NCBI GenBank assembly: GCA_009694305.1
Contig: SHVL01000020.1
Location: 1-43,251, forward strand
Source of the DNA: Thermoleophilia bacterium
GTDB lineage: Bacteria; Actinomycetota; Thermoleophilia; Gaiellales; Gaiellaceae
DNA: 43,251 nucleotides
Direction of reading: 5' to 3'
Shown: one piece after another, positions 8,191 through 17,743 of the stretch
How the letters are laid out: the number at the start of each line of letters is the position of its first letter
How positions within the stretch are numbered: position 1 is the first letter of the stretch
Position numbers and translations under genes: made by a program
The notes under the pieces: generated by a model
Seen by the model: only the letters and a program-made list of their open reading frames with translations
What the model was told of the DNA's origin: nothing
The model's database searches: none

Positions 8191-9143
8191 ATGAGAAATA
8201 GGAAGATGACGACGCTGCTCACAGGCAGCATCGCGATTGTGTTGGTAGCGATGCTCGCTGGGGTAGGGCTCGCCGCCGGTGGCAAGAAGGCCGCCGCTGG
8301 TGATACCTGTCTCGTGACAGACGTGAGTGGCCTGAACGACAAGAGTTTCAACGCGCTGGCCAACAAGGGCCGCCTCGACGGTGAGAGGGTGCTCGGCGTC
8401 AAGACGTCGGTGTTGCAGTCGTCCAAGGAGTCGGACTACATCCCGAACCTTCTCGCGTGTGTTCAGCGCGGGGCCGATCAACACCGTCGCCGTGAAGTTC
8501 CCGAACAGCAAGTTTGCGATCATCGACTAACCGCATGGTGCGCTGGCGTCCAGGCCGGCGAACACGCGCGGCATCCTCTTCCGTGAGCAGGAGGCCGGGT
8601 ATCTCTCCGGCTGGCTCGCGATCAAGCAGCTCACGTGGCAGAAGAAGCCGCTCGTGATCGGTGCCGTCGGAGGCTTCAAGATCCCGCCGGTCGATCGCTA
8701 CATGGCGGGCTACAAGGCTGGCGCGGAGGCCGCCAACCCGAAGGCAAAGGTTCTGCTCGGGTATGCGCAGAGCTTCAGCGACCAGAGCAAGTGCAAGGAA
8801 ATGTCGCTGCTCCACATCGACCAGTGCTCGCAGGTCGAGTTCTCGGTAGCAGGTGGGTGCGGGCCCGCATGAACGGGTTGACGCCGACCAGGCCTATCTT
8901 GGTACGCACATGCTGACGAGCGCCGTCAAGCGTGTCGATGCCGGTGTCTCTCGCACCATGAAGCAGGCGAAGACTGGCAGTTTCCGGGGGTACGGCAACA
9001 CGACCGTCTCACTCCGCTCTGGTGGCGTCGGACTCGGCAAGATCTCGCCGAAGGTCCCGGCTTCGATCATCGCTGAAGAGAAGGTGCTCGAGCACAAGAT
9101 CCGCACCGGCAAGCTGAGGAATATTCCGACCGAGGTGAAGTAG
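8191..9143 (+). pseudogene. BMP/PnrA-type substrate-binding lipoprotein, broken
   Basis: Intact proteins of this family bind purine nucleosides or sugars and feed the ABC transporter that follows. Three pieces lie in three frames. Piece 1 starts at ATG 8191 (GGGAGG at 8179-8184) with a signal peptide and VTDVSGLNDKSFNALA. Piece 2, from about 8477, has INTVAVKFPNSKFAIID, an in-frame TAA at 8528-8530, then GILFREQEAGYLSGW and IPPVDRYMAGYKAGAEAA. Piece 3, from about 8877, has VDADQAYLGTHMLTSAVK. About 10-15 codons appear to be missing at each junction. No single full-length product can be made. Residual frames suggest recent decay. Confidence 0.85.
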
Positions 9144-9163
9144 TCCTCGACGGGAAGCAAAGT

Positions 9164-9197
9164 GATGAAGGGCGGGGCGCACGGCCCGCCCTTCATC
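9164..9197 (+). terminator. Strong hairpin between binding-protein remnant and ABC genes
   Basis: A perfect 13-bp stem, GATGAAGGGCGGG and CCCGCCCTTCATC, encloses an 8-base loop. No U tract follows. This position commonly holds a hairpin that stabilises the binding-protein message and limits read-through to the ATPase and permeases. Confidence 0.65.
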
Positions 9198-9261
9198 GTT
9201 CTCGTGTGCCACGCGAGCATTGAAGCGGTTCTTCCGCGCACATCGCCCTCCCGCGGAACCG

Positions 9262-9267
9262 TAGAAT
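9262..9267 (+). promoter_or_regulatory. -10 box ahead of ABC ATPase gene
   Basis: TAGAAT lies 9 bases before the ATG at 9277, downstream of the hairpin. It would give the transporter genes a near-leaderless promoter independent of the broken binding-protein gene. Confidence 0.4.
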
Positions 9268-9276
9268 CGTCGCTCG

Positions 9277-10812
9277 ATGACCGAAGCGGCTCCCACGGTG
9301 CTCGAGATGACCCACATCACGAAGCGCTTTGCCGGCATCGTCGCCAACGACGACATCAGCTTCGATCTCCGTCAGGGTGAGGTACACGCCCTACTTGGCG
9401 AAAACGGTGCAGGCAAGTCGACCCTGATGAACATTCTCTACGGCCTCTACCACCCGGATGAGGGTGAGATCAAGATCGCTGGCAAGCAGGTGCAGCTCGG
9501 GTCACCGAGCGCCGCAATCGATGCGGGAGTAGGGATGGTGCACCAGCACTTCATGCTGATCCCCGTGATGACCGTCGCGGAGAACATCGTTCTCGGCCAC
9601 GAGCCGCGACACGCAGACCTCTTCCTCGACATCGGCGAGGCAAACGAGCGCGTGCGGGAGATCTCCGATCGGTTCGGACTCACCGTTGACCCGAAGGCGA
9701 GGATCCAGGACATCACCGTTGGGCAGCAGCAGCGCGTCGAGATCCTCAAGGCGCTCCACCGCAACGCCGACATCCTCGTGCTCGATGAGCCGACCGCCGT
9801 GCTCACACCCCAGGAGGCAGGCGAGCTCTTCGGGATCGTCCGTGGCCTGACGGAGCAGGGCAAGTCGATCATCTTCATCAGCCACAAGCTGAACGAGGTC
9901 GCGGAGATCGCCGACCGCATCACAGTGCTGAGGCGCGGCAAGCTGATCGACACGATCCCGGCGGCCGGCGCGACGGAGGAGAGCCTCGCCACCTTGATGG
10001 TCGGTCGTGAAGTGACGCTCCGCGTGGACAAGAGCCCGTCGAATCCGACGGACACGTTGCTCGAGGTGCGGGATCTGCACGTCTTCGACGATCGTGGGAT
10101 CGAGAAGGTTCGGGGCATCTCCCTCGACATCCGTGCAGGCGAGATCGTCGGCCTCGCCGGCATCGACGGTAACGGTCAGACCGAGCTGATCGACGCGATG
10201 ACCGGCCTTCGCAGAGCGGCGTCGGGGAGCGTGAAGGTCGCGGGGAAGGACGTTACGACCGCGACCGCTTACGGGCACTTCGAGGCGGGCCTGGGTCATA
10301 TTCCCGAGGATCGCCAGCGACGTGGTCTCGTGCTCGAGTTCTCGATCGCCGAGAACATCGCCCTGCACGACTACCGGCGGGCGCCGGACTCCCGCTTCGG
10401 GTGGTTGTTCCCCGCCCGCCTTCTGGAACGCGGCGCGCGCCTGATCAAGGAGTACGACGTCCGGGGCGGCGGCCCCCAGACGCGCGCAGGCGGCCTCTCC
10501 GGCGGGAACCAGCAGAAGGTCGTGCTCGCCCGCGAGATCGACCGCAACCCACAGGCACTTATCGCGGCCCAGCCCACGCGCGGTCTCGACGTGGGAGCAA
10601 TCGAGTTCGTGCATCGGCGCCTCGTTGAGGAACGCGACGAGGGCCGCGCGATTCTCCTCGTCTCGTTGGAACTGGAGGAGATCCTCTCGCTTTCGGATCG
10701 GATTCTGGTCATCTACGAGGGTGAGATCGTTGGCGAGTTCCCACCGTGGGCAACGGAGGAAGAGCTGGGCGTCGCGATGACTGGCGGCGGCCGCGGGGAG
10801 GAGGCCGCGTGA
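9277..10812 (+). CDS. ABC transporter ATP-binding protein, nucleoside/simple sugar type
   Basis: This 511-residue ATPase has two nucleotide-binding domains in tandem, as in the YufO/RbsA type. Domain 1 has Walker [13 protein letters not shown], the signature-like [13 protein letters not shown] and Walker [13 protein letters not shown]. Domain 2 has the degenerate Walker [11 protein letters not shown] usual in this group, [15 protein letters not shown], and a Walker B region reading [11 protein letters not shown]. It powers uptake through the two permeases that follow, overlapping the first by GTGA. Association with a BMP-type binding protein points to nucleosides, but the substrate is inferred. 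Confidence 0.9.
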   Translation: MTEAAPTVLEMTHITKRFAGIVANDDISFDLRQGEVHALLGENGAGKSTLMNILYGLYHPDEGEIKIAGKQVQLGSPSAAIDAGVGMVHQHFMLIPVMTVAENIVLGHEPRHADLFLDIGEANERVREISDRFGLTVDPKARIQDITVGQQQRVEILKALHRNADILVLDEPTAVLTPQEAGELFGIVRGLTEQGKSIIFISHKLNEVAEIADRITVLRRGKLIDTIPAAGATEESLATLMVGREVTLRVDKSPSNPTDTLLEVRDLHVFDDRGIEKVRGISLDIRAGEIVGLAGIDGNGQTELIDAMTGLRRAASGSVKVAGKDVTTATAYGHFEAGLGHIPEDRQRRGLVLEFSIAENIALHDYRRAPDSRFGWLFPARLLERGARLIKEYDVRGGGPQTRAGGLSGGNQQKVVLAREIDRNPQALIAAQPTRGLDVGAIEFVHRRLVEERDEGRAILLVSLELEEILSLSDRILVIYEGEIVGEFPPWATEEELGVAMTGGGRGEEAA

Positions 10813-12026
10813 GCGATCTCGATCAACCGCCCGCTGGCGCCCCGCAGGATCCGTCTGGCCTTGGCCCCGGGGTGAGACAGTCGATGCTCGAGCGCTACGA
10901 CGTCGCCGCAAAGGCCGGGGGTCTTCTGGCGCCCGTTCTGACGGCGCTCCTCGCGTTCGCTGTCGGCGGGCTCGTCGTCATCATCACGACGGGAAAAAAC
11001 CCGCTCGCGACCTATCGCGCGATCTTTGAGGGCGCAGGTTTCAACTGGTTGCTCCCGTGGGTGCAAGGGACGGAGCGTCAGGCAGCTGCGTTCAACATGC
11101 AGCAGACGCTGATCATCACGACGACGCTCGTACTCACGGGCCTCGCCGTCGCGTTCGCCTTCCGCTGCGGTCTCTTCAACATCGGCGGCCAGGGGCAGTA
11201 CATCACCGGAGCGATCTTCGCCGTCTGGATCGGATCGTCGTTCGAAGGCTTGAATCCGTTCATCCACGTTGTCTTCGCCGCGGCCGCGGGCGCGCTCTGC
11301 GGGGCGCTCTGGGCGGGCATCGCAGGAATCCTCAAGGCGACGGTTGGTGCACACGAGGTGATCTCGACGATCATGCTCAACTGGATCGCCATCTGGATCG
11401 GCGCTTTCCTATTCGGTGTCGGCGGGCCACTCCAGAACGATCGCCAGGAATTCGTCCCTGTCTCGAACGACATCGTCGAAGGCGCCAAGCTTCCGGTCTT
11501 CTGGGGTGACCCGGTCTTCCAGGGCCTGCACATCGGGTTCTTTGTCGCGATCGCAGGTCTCGTCATCTACTGGCTGATCCTCAGTCGTACGACGCTCGGC
11601 TACGGTGTGAAAGCCGTCGGGTTCAACCCGGAGGCGGCCCGCTACGGCGGGATCAACGTGCCCCGCAACTACTTCCTGGCGATGGCCATCTCGGGTGCCT
11701 TCGCAGGTGTCGCAGGCGCCATCGACATCCTCGGCTGGCAGTTCAGGCTCGGTACCGACACCGTGCAACAGGCGACGATCGCCTTCGTCGGCATCGCTGT
11801 TGCCCTGCTCGGGCGCAATACGGCGATCGGCGTTGCGCTTGCCGCGCTGCTCTTCGGTGGGCTCCTCACCGGGACAGCGACCCGTAACCTCGACCCCGAG
11901 GTCTTCCAACCGGAGCTCGCTTCGAACCTGACGCTTCTGATTCAGGGCCTCGTCGTTCTCTTCGTTGGTGCCGACGTGATCGTGCTGTGGCTAATGTCCC
12001 GGATGCGGAGGAAGAGGCCGGCATGA
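10809..12026 (+). CDS. ABC transporter permease 1 (YufP-like)
   Basis: This 405-residue inner-membrane protein belongs to the BPD-transporter-2 permease family (YufP/RbsC type). I start it at GTG 10809, overlapping the ATPase stop by 4 bases. After a hydrophilic N-terminus it has about nine hydrophobic segments. The family motif region around ATVGAHEVISTIMLNWIA is present, as is the C-terminal pattern with ISGAFAGVAGAIDILGW. It pairs with the next permease to form the translocation pore. The stop overlaps the next gene by ATGA. Confidence 0.9.
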   Translation: MSDLDQPPAGAPQDPSGLGPGVRQSMLERYDVAAKAGGLLAPVLTALLAFAVGGLVVIITTGKNPLATYRAIFEGAGFNWLLPWVQGTERQAAAFNMQQTLIITTTLVLTGLAVAFAFRCGLFNIGGQGQYITGAIFAVWIGSSFEGLNPFIHVVFAAAAGALCGALWAGIAGILKATVGAHEVISTIMLNWIAIWIGAFLFGVGGPLQNDRQEFVPVSNDIVEGAKLPVFWGDPVFQGLHIGFFVAIAGLVIYWLILSRTTLGYGVKAVGFNPEAARYGGINVPRNYFLAMAISGAFAGVAGAIDILGWQFRLGTDTVQQATIAFVGIAVALLGRNTAIGVALAALLFGGLLTGTATRNLDPEVFQPELASNLTLLIQGLVVLFVGADVIVLWLMSRMRRKRPA

Positions 12027-13225
12027 CATCCACGGCTCTTCCCATCGCCGCCCGGGCTCCGCGGGGGCTGCGTTCCGTCGCCTGGATCGGGATAGCACTC
12101 GGCCTCGTCGGCCTCTGGATTGCACTGCCGCCGATCTCGGTGCGGTCGTGGGTCTGGAGTTTCGTCCTCTGTCTCATCGCGATCATGCTCGGCATCGGCG
12201 TCCTGATCCGCGGCGAGCGGCGATTCGGTAGCTTCGCGATCGCCTCGGGCGTTCTCGGGTTCGGCGTCGGATACCTTGCAACCCTCTCCGGTCTGGGCAA
12301 GCTCGAGACGGTCGTCGTCTGGTCAGCGCTCATTGCCTCCACGCTGCGCTTCGCGACGCCGCTGATTTTTGCGGCGATCGGTGGCGTGTTCAGCGAACGG
12401 TCAGGCGTCACGAACATCGGGCTTGAAGGAATGATGCTCATCGGCGCGTTCTTCGGCATCCTCGGCGCCGACAAGCTCGGTACCTGGTGGCTCGGCCTGC
12501 TCACGGCGATCGTTGCCGGTGGCCTGACTGCCCTCCTCCATGCCGTGCTGTCGATTCAGCTCCGCGCCGACCAGATCATCGGTGGCACCGCGATCAACTT
12601 CCTCGCGCTCGGATTGACCGGGTACCTGTACGTCGATATCTACGGCGCTCAGGGTACGCCCAACGACATCCCCGGTATTCCGTCGGTGCACATCGGGTTC
12701 CTCGATCGGTTCTCGTTTCTGGACGTCGTCCTCGGCGATCTCAACCTGATGATCTGGGTTGCACTGATCCTGATCCCACTTTCCTGGATCTTTCTCTTCA
12801 AGACGCCGCTCGGACTGCGAATTCGCGCTGTCGGCGAGCATCCCAGGGCAGCGGACACGGTTGGTCTTTCCGTGTACCGTATCCGCTACAGCGCCGTCGT
12901 CCTGTCCGGTATGCTCGCCGCCTGTGGCGGGGCGTATCTCTCCATCGGATTCCTCGATTCGTTCAACGAGAACATGACCGCGGGTCGTGGGTTCATCGCA
13001 CTTGCAGCAGTCATCTTCGGCAACTGGCGGCCGTTCGGTGCTGCGGCAGCCTGTGTCCTGTTCGGATTCTCGAGCGCGCTCGCCCAGCGACTGCCGGAGT
13101 ACTCGGGCTCGGCTGCCGTCCTGTTCCAGGCGCTCCCGTACGTGCTCACCCTGATCGCCGTGGCCGGCGTCGTCGGCCGCTCGATCCCGCCGGCAGCGGT
13201 CGGCCGTCCCTACAGGAAGTCGTGA
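12023..13225 (+). CDS. ABC transporter permease 2 (YufQ-like)
   Basis: This is the second permease, 400 residues, starting at ATG 12023 by ATGA overlap. The family core FSERSGVTNIGLEGMMLIGA is near residue 130-150, and LRADQIIGGTAINFLALG follows. About ten hydrophobic segments are visible; the first three form an N-terminal extension. It overlaps the small membrane protein gene by GTGA, so all four genes from 9277 to 13548 look like one operon. Confidence 0.9.
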   Translation: MTSTALPIAARAPRGLRSVAWIGIALGLVGLWIALPPISVRSWVWSFVLCLIAIMLGIGVLIRGERRFGSFAIASGVLGFGVGYLATLSGLGKLETVVVWSALIASTLRFATPLIFAAIGGVFSERSGVTNIGLEGMMLIGAFFGILGADKLGTWWLGLLTAIVAGGLTALLHAVLSIQLRADQIIGGTAINFLALGLTGYLYVDIYGAQGTPNDIPGIPSVHIGFLDRFSFLDVVLGDLNLMIWVALILIPLSWIFLFKTPLGLRIRAVGEHPRAADTVGLSVYRIRYSAVVLSGMLAACGGAYLSIGFLDSFNENMTAGRGFIALAAVIFGNWRPFGAAAACVLFGFSSALAQRLPEYSGSAAVLFQALPYVLTLIAVAGVVGRSIPPAAVGRPYRKS

Positions 13226-13548
13226 GGGGGAAGACCCGCGCAGTTTGGTCTCTCGCGCTCGGTATGGTCGCGACGATCACGTTACCGGCGGCGATTCTCG
13301 CCACGCGCTATTCGAACTCGTATGACCTTCTCTACGGCGGCCTCGTCATCCCCGTCGTCGTGGTAGCAGGTATCGGGGCAATCGTTCTCGCGCGCCAGGC
13401 CCGCGCACGCGAGCGTGCAACCGTCACGCGTGAGGGCCGAGGCAGAGTCTCCGCGTGGGGGCGTATCCTCGGGGTCATCGGCCTGTGCCTCGCCGCCTCG
13501 GGAGCGATCTCACTCGCGGTCTACGCCGTCCTCGTTTCCGCCGATTAG
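13222..13548 (+). CDS. Small membrane protein, three predicted segments
   Basis: I do not recognise a family. The 108-residue protein begins at GTG 13222 (GTGA overlap with permease 2). It has three hydrophobic segments at about 8-28, 37-58 and 80-104, with a basic loop (ARQARARERATVTREGRGR) between the second and third. The coupling suggests it is made with the transporter, but there is no evidence that it is a subunit. Confidence 0.65.
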   Translation: MRGKTRAVWSLALGMVATITLPAAILATRYSNSYDLLYGGLVIPVVVVAGIGAIVLARQARARERATVTREGRGRVSAWGRILGVIGLCLAASGAISLAVYAVLVSAD

Positions 13549-13594
13549 AGTTTTTGTTTCGGGGTGCCGGCGGACGGAGGTTCGCGGTCTCGTC

Positions 13595-13600
13595 TACACT
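13595..13600 (+). promoter_or_regulatory. -10 box ahead of RodZ-like gene
   Basis: TACACT is 8 bases before the GTG at 13609. It helps choose that GTG over upstream in-frame codons. Confidence 0.4.
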
Positions 13601-13608
13601 CCGTTGCC

Positions 13609-14286
13609 GTGTTCGATATAGGCTCAAGCCTCTGCGAAGCCCGTACGCGCCAGGGGTTCGACTTCACCGAGATGGAGTTCCGGACCAAGGTGCGCGCGAA
13701 GTATCTGCGCGCTCTCGAAGCGGAGGAGTTCGACCGCCTTCCCGGACATACCTATACGAAGGGTTTTCTACGCACCTATGCGGAGTCGCTCGGGATGGAC
13801 GGTCAGCTCTATGTTGACGAGTACAACTCTCGCTATGTCTCGAGCGACGAGGATCTTCCTCTGCAAAGACACCGCGTCCCGATGCCGGCACGGCGCCACC
13901 GCGAGCATCGCGAATCGCGGCTCGTCGTGATCGCCGTGATCATGATCGTCCTGCTCACGGCACTCGTCATCGCAGCCTGGAAGTTCGGAGATACGCCGGA
14001 GCCGAAGGTGCAGGGCGTCAACATCCAGACGCCTCCGGTGTCGGCTCCCGCGCGCGGTGTTTCCGTCGCGGCGTCAGGCGGTGCCTCCTTTGTCGTGGTG
14101 CGAGCAGCTGGCTCATCGGGCAAGCCTCTGTACCGCGGCATACTCGAGCGCGGGCAGGTCAGACGGTTCGCGCCGCAGAGGCTGACGATCACACTGAAGT
14201 CTCCGCTGAACGTGGTCATTCGTGTTGCGGGTGTAAGCGTCAAGGTTCCGAAGAGTGGCCGGATGACCATTCAGGGCGGCTCTTGA
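13609..14286 (+). CDS. RodZ-like membrane protein with N-terminal HTH and DUF4115 region
   Basis: RodZ-like proteins link a cytoplasmic helix-turn-helix domain to the membrane and, in rods, to the elongation machinery. This 225-residue protein has the HTH region at about 3-60 (IGSSLCEARTRQGFDF, then KYLRALEAEEFDRLPGHTYT), a basic stretch, one transmembrane segment near 102-123, and an extracytoplasmic beta-rich domain of DUF4115 type. I start it at GTG 13609, which keeps the HTH core and follows a -10 box. The cinA start overlaps its stop (TTGA). Role in cell shape is by family only. Confidence 0.85.
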   Translation: MFDIGSSLCEARTRQGFDFTEMEFRTKVRAKYLRALEAEEFDRLPGHTYTKGFLRTYAESLGMDGQLYVDEYNSRYVSSDEDLPLQRHRVPMPARRHREHRESRLVVIAVIMIVLLTALVIAAWKFGDTPEPKVQGVNIQTPPVSAPARGVSVAASGGASFVVVRAAGSSGKPLYRGILERGQVRRFAPQRLTITLKSPLNVVIRVAGVSVKVPKSGRMTIQGGS

Positions 14287-15542
14287 GTCGTCCTCGCGCG
14301 GCGATCGTCGTCACGGGCAGTGAGCTTGTCCGAGGTGAGAGGGCAGACCTCAACGGTCCTTTCTATGCGCGGGAGGCGCTCCTGCTCGGTCTCGACCCTG
14401 CGAGCCTGACGATCGTCGGCGACGATGCAGGCGATCTCGAAGCGGCCCTGCGCGAAGGATTCCGGAGTGATGTCTGTCTCGTTTCGGGGGGTCTCGGCCC
14501 GACGCATGACGACCGGACGATAGAGCTCGTGGCCCGGGTTGCGGGCAGACCGCTCGAGCTGGACCCCGCGCTCGAACGGGAGATAGAACAGGTCTCCCGC
14601 AGGTTTGCCGAGCGGATGAAGAGGGAATACGCTGACTTTGCCCCGGGAGTGACAAAGCAGGCGACACTGCCGGAAGGGGCCGTGTCTCTCGGCATCGCCG
14701 GTACCGCTCCTGGAGTCGTGCTCGACACGGGGTCGTGCGTCGTCGTTGTTTTGCCCGGGCCACCCGGAGAGCTCCAGCAGCTATGGCCGCGCGCGGTCGC
14801 TTCCGGGCCGCTGCAGCGAGTCCTCGCCCTGACGACCAGGCCAACCCGCCGCGTACTTCGGTTCTACGGCGTGAGTGAATCCCTCGTAGCAAAGGCGCTT
14901 GCCGACGCAGGGGGAGACGGAGATGGGGTGGAGGTGACGATCTGCGCCAGGGAGTTCGAGATTCACGTTGACCTGATCGTTGAGCCCGGCGCCGATGCCC
15001 GCGCCGATGCTCTTCAGAAGGCGTTTCTCGAACCCCTCAAACAATTTCTTTTCGGCCGCGACGAACGATCCGTCCAGGAGCTCGTGCTCCAGTCGCTTCG
15101 TGAGCAGGGTCGTACGCTCGGTACCGCAGAGTCGTGTACGGGCGGGATCGTCGCGGCACGTTTGACATCCGTGGGTGGCGCGAGTGACGTGTTTCGTGGC
15201 AGCATCGTGGCCTACGGCAACGAGATCAAGACGGGTGCTCTGGGCGTGCCTGATTCACTGCTTGCCGAACATGGCGCCGTGTCGGCCGAGGTCGCCGCCT
15301 CGATGGCGCACGGTGCCCGGGAGAGGCTCGGCGTCGATGTGGCCGTGTCGGTGACGGGCGTGGCCGGACCGGCCGGTGGCACGCCGGAGAAGCCTGTCGG
15401 GCTCGTCTTCCTACACGTGGTAGGGCCAACGGGTGATCTCTCCCTGCGGATCGAGCTTCCCGGCGATCGACATCTCGTTCGGGCGCGGTCGGCCGTCACG
15501 GCTCTGCACCTGCTCCGCAGGTCTCTCGAGCCACCGGTCTAG
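14283..15542 (+). CDS. cinA: CinA competence/damage-inducible protein
   Basis: This 419-residue protein has both CinA domains. The N-terminal MoaB-like domain (about 1-170) contains TGSELVRGERADLNG and SGGLGPTHDD. The C-terminal amidase-like domain (from about 260) contains AESCTGGIVAARLTSVGG, GSIVAYGNEIK and SVTGVAGPAGGTPEKPVG. Family activities are nicotinamide-mononucleotide deamidation and ADP-ribose pyrophosphatase. Translation appears to start at TTG 14283, overlapping the RodZ-like stop. Position upstream of recA is a common arrangement. Confidence 0.93.
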   Translation: MSRPRAAIVVTGSELVRGERADLNGPFYAREALLLGLDPASLTIVGDDAGDLEAALREGFRSDVCLVSGGLGPTHDDRTIELVARVAGRPLELDPALEREIEQVSRRFAERMKREYADFAPGVTKQATLPEGAVSLGIAGTAPGVVLDTGSCVVVVLPGPPGELQQLWPRAVASGPLQRVLALTTRPTRRVLRFYGVSESLVAKALADAGGDGDGVEVTICAREFEIHVDLIVEPGADARADALQKAFLEPLKQFLFGRDERSVQELVLQSLREQGRTLGTAESCTGGIVAARLTSVGGASDVFRGSIVAYGNEIKTGALGVPDSLLAEHGAVSAEVAASMAHGARERLGVDVAVSVTGVAGPAGGTPEKPVGLVFLHVVGPTGDLSLRIELPGDRHLVRARSAVTALHLLRRSLEPPV

Positions 15543-15910
15543 GCCGTTCGCTGCAGCCTGGATCGACTGTGTGATCTGCAGGTGCGGCAGTTGCTCCGTC
15601 CCGGCTGGAGAACGCTGCGCTGACGCGATCGTGATGTGCCTGAGCCGTGGGAGAGCACAGGCAGCCGTGAGCCGGCGATAGTGGGCGGGGGTTGCGAACG
15701 GCATATGCGCCACGGGGAGTGTGCGGAGACCCCGGCGGTGATGTGGTGTGCAGCAACGGGTTTCTGGCAGCCAGGCACGATCGAGGTCAGCGGCTCTGGA
15801 GGTGTTCCGAGCCGGCCGACGCGTGAACGTCACAGTTGCGGCGCAGTATCGGCACAGAGCCGTCACACGCCGCGAGCTAGCGTCGGGGCCATGAAGGAGA
15901 CCCGGCGGCC
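15543..15910 (+). other. Gene-free stretch between cinA and recA
   Basis: About 370 bases hold no ORF I can assign on either strand. Related genomes often have an RNA 2',3'-cyclic phosphodiesterase gene here; I looked for its HxTL/HxTx motifs in all frames and did not find a convincing copy. It may be a decayed gene beyond recognition. Confidence 0.45.
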
Positions 15911-15914
15911 GACA

Positions 15915-15928
15915 CGAACGTATGTTTG
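15915..15928 (+). promoter_or_regulatory. LexA (SOS) box upstream of recA
   Basis: CGAAC-GTAT-GTTTG matches the Gram-positive LexA consensus CGAACnnnnGTTCG with one mismatch (C to T in the right arm). It overlaps a possible -35, TTGCAT (15926-15931), with TTATCT at 15950-15955 as -10 (18-bp spacing). LexA binding would block recA transcription. Confidence 0.75.
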
Positions 15929-15996
15929 CATTACGTCCGACGCATCTGCTTATCTACACACATCAAATCATCGGAACGACGAGGAGGAACGACGAG

Positions 15997-17100
15997 ATGA
16001 AACGAGAGGAAGCACTCGACATTGCGCTCGGCCAGATCGAGCGACAGTTCGGCAAGGGCTCCGTGATGCGGATGAGCGACCAGGCCCAGGTCGCGATCGG
16101 AGCGGTCTCCACGGGATCGCTCTCGCTCGACATGGCGCTCGGTATCGGGGGTCTTCCTCGTGGTCGCGTCGTCGAGGTCTTCGGGCCGGAGTCGTCAGGA
16201 AAGACGACGCTCGTCTATCACGTGATCGCCGAGGCGCAGCGGCGCGGTGGCATCTGTGCGTTCATCGACGCAGAGCATGCGATGGACCCCAAGTACGCCA
16301 GTCGTATCGGCGTCAACATCGACGACCTGCTCGTCTCGCAGCCCGACACCGGGGAACAGGCGCTCGAGATCTGTGAGCTGCTCGTTCGCTCCGGCGCGGT
16401 CGACGTCGTAGCTATCGACTCCGTCGCAGCGCTCACGCCCAAGGCCGAGATCGAGGGAGAGATGGGCGACAGCCACGTCGGGCTCCAGGCTCGCCTGATG
16501 AGCCAGGCGCTCCGTAAGCTCGCCGGCACGCTGAATCGCACGGACACGATCTGCCTCTTCACGAACCAGCTGCGCGAGAAGATCGGTGTCATGTTCGGGT
16601 CTCCGGAAACGACACCGGGCGGACGGGCGTTGAAGTTCTACGCCTCGGTCAGGCTCGACATCCGTCGCATCGAGACGCTCAAGGACGGCGCCGAGGCGTA
16701 CGGCAACCGCGTGCGCGTCAAGGTGGTCAAGAACAAGGTTGCGCCGCCGTTCAAGCAGGCGGAGTTCGACATCATCTATGGCAGCGGGATCTCCTGGGAA
16801 GGAACGGTCCTCGACGTCGGAATCGAGCGGAAGGTCGTTCAGAAGGCCGGATCCTACTTCAGCTTCGGCGACGAGCGACTCGGGCAGGGGCGGCAGAATG
16901 CAACGGCGTTCCTGGGCGAGCATCCCGATCTCGTGCAGCAGATCCTCGCACGGATCCAGGCTGAGGCGCCGCCCGAGCAGATCGTCTCGGCCCGGCTACT
17001 TCCCCAGGCGGAGGGCGTTGCGAACGTCGAGGTGACACCCGTAGAGGACGAGGAAGCGGTCGCCGAGAGGGTGGAGATCGAGATGGAGGTCGAGGCCTAG
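15997..17100 (+). CDS. recA: Recombinase RecA
   Basis: RecA forms filaments on single-stranded DNA for homologous recombination and triggers LexA cleavage. The 367-residue protein starts at ATG 15997, preceded by a GGAGG ribosome site, one of the few clear ones in this window; an in-frame upstream extension is not protein-like. It has Walker [11 protein letters not shown], the L1/L2 loop regions, the signature [14 protein letters not shown] and [14 protein letters not shown]. The C-terminal tail is highly acidic ([17 protein letters not shown]). An SOS box lies upstream. The 3' end sits in a GTCGAG-like low-complexity tract running past the stop. Confidence 0.97.
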   Translation: MKREEALDIALGQIERQFGKGSVMRMSDQAQVAIGAVSTGSLSLDMALGIGGLPRGRVVEVFGPESSGKTTLVYHVIAEAQRRGGICAFIDAEHAMDPKYASRIGVNIDDLLVSQPDTGEQALEICELLVRSGAVDVVAIDSVAALTPKAEIEGEMGDSHVGLQARLMSQALRKLAGTLNRTDTICLFTNQLREKIGVMFGSPETTPGGRALKFYASVRLDIRRIETLKDGAEAYGNRVRVKVVKNKVAPPFKQAEFDIIYGSGISWEGTVLDVGIERKVVQKAGSYFSFGDERLGQGRQNATAFLGEHPDLVQQILARIQAEAPPEQIVSARLLPQAEGVANVEVTPVEDEEAVAERVEIEMEVEA

Positions 17101-17125
17101 GTCGAGGTCGAGGTGGAGGTGGAGG
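17083..17125 (+). repeat. GAGGTC/GAGGTG low-complexity tract across the recA stop
   Basis: Near-tandem 6-base units of GAGGTC and GAGGTG type span the end of recA and the following intergenic bases. Slippage here could change the RecA C-terminus. Confidence 0.5.
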
Positions 17126-17148
17126 GCAATGCCCCGTCTGGCACCCCT

Positions 17149-17743
17149 GTGAGTGAACCCGCATACGCCCCGGTCGTCACGGCCCTTCGAGCGCAGGGCA
17201 GGGACCGCGTCGCGATAGATCTCGACGGTCGTCTACGTCGCGAGTCTGTCGGTCGGTGCGTCGCTGGACAGGACGGCGGCGAGGGCACTCGGACGAGAGT
17301 TACGGCGACTGGAGGCACGGCACACTGCCCTACGGGCCCTGCGTGCCCGCGATCACACGGTCGCATCGCTCGAGCAACGCCTGCTCGAGCATGGAGCGGC
17401 GCCTGCAGTTCGGCGCGAGACGCTCGAGGTGGCTCAACGGTCGGGGCTCGTTGACGATCGTCGCTTTGCCGTCAACAGAGCGGAGTCGCTGGCCCGGCGT
17501 GGAGTGGGAGACGCCGGGATCGTCGCCGATCTGGAGCGCCGGGGAGTCATGGCCACGGACATTCACGACGTACTCGGGTTGCTCGAGCCGGAGACGAGTC
17601 GTGCCATGGCGATTATCGAGGTGAGAGGGCGGAACTCTCGCTCCGTGCGCCACCTCGCAGCAAAAGGCTTCTCGGAGGAGACGATCGAAAAGATTGTTGC
17701 GGATATGGGCGGAGATGCGGTAGGGTGTGAAGGCTTCATCTGA
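17149..17743 (+). pseudogene. recX: RecX regulatory protein, frameshifted by a small deletion
   Basis: RecX binds RecA filaments and limits their activity. The start (GTG 17149) and first 25 or so codons (VTALRAQGRDRVAIDLDGR) are in frame 1. From about 17237 the homologous sequence continues in frame 2: ASLSVGASLDRTAARALG, then the repeats containing LVDDRRFAVNRAESLARR and HLAAKGFSEETIEKIV, to a TGA at 17741-17743. About ten codons of the N-terminal domain seem lost at the junction, shifting the frame. The C-terminal part could still be translated from an internal start such as GTG 17429. It is either a pseudogene or a truncated RecX. Confidence 0.75.

Noticed and set aside
15411-15866. Minus-strand frame between cinA and recA, considered as an RNA phosphodiesterase or a repeat protein
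   Set aside because: The HxTx motifs and overall pattern are not present; composition looks like non-coding sequence.
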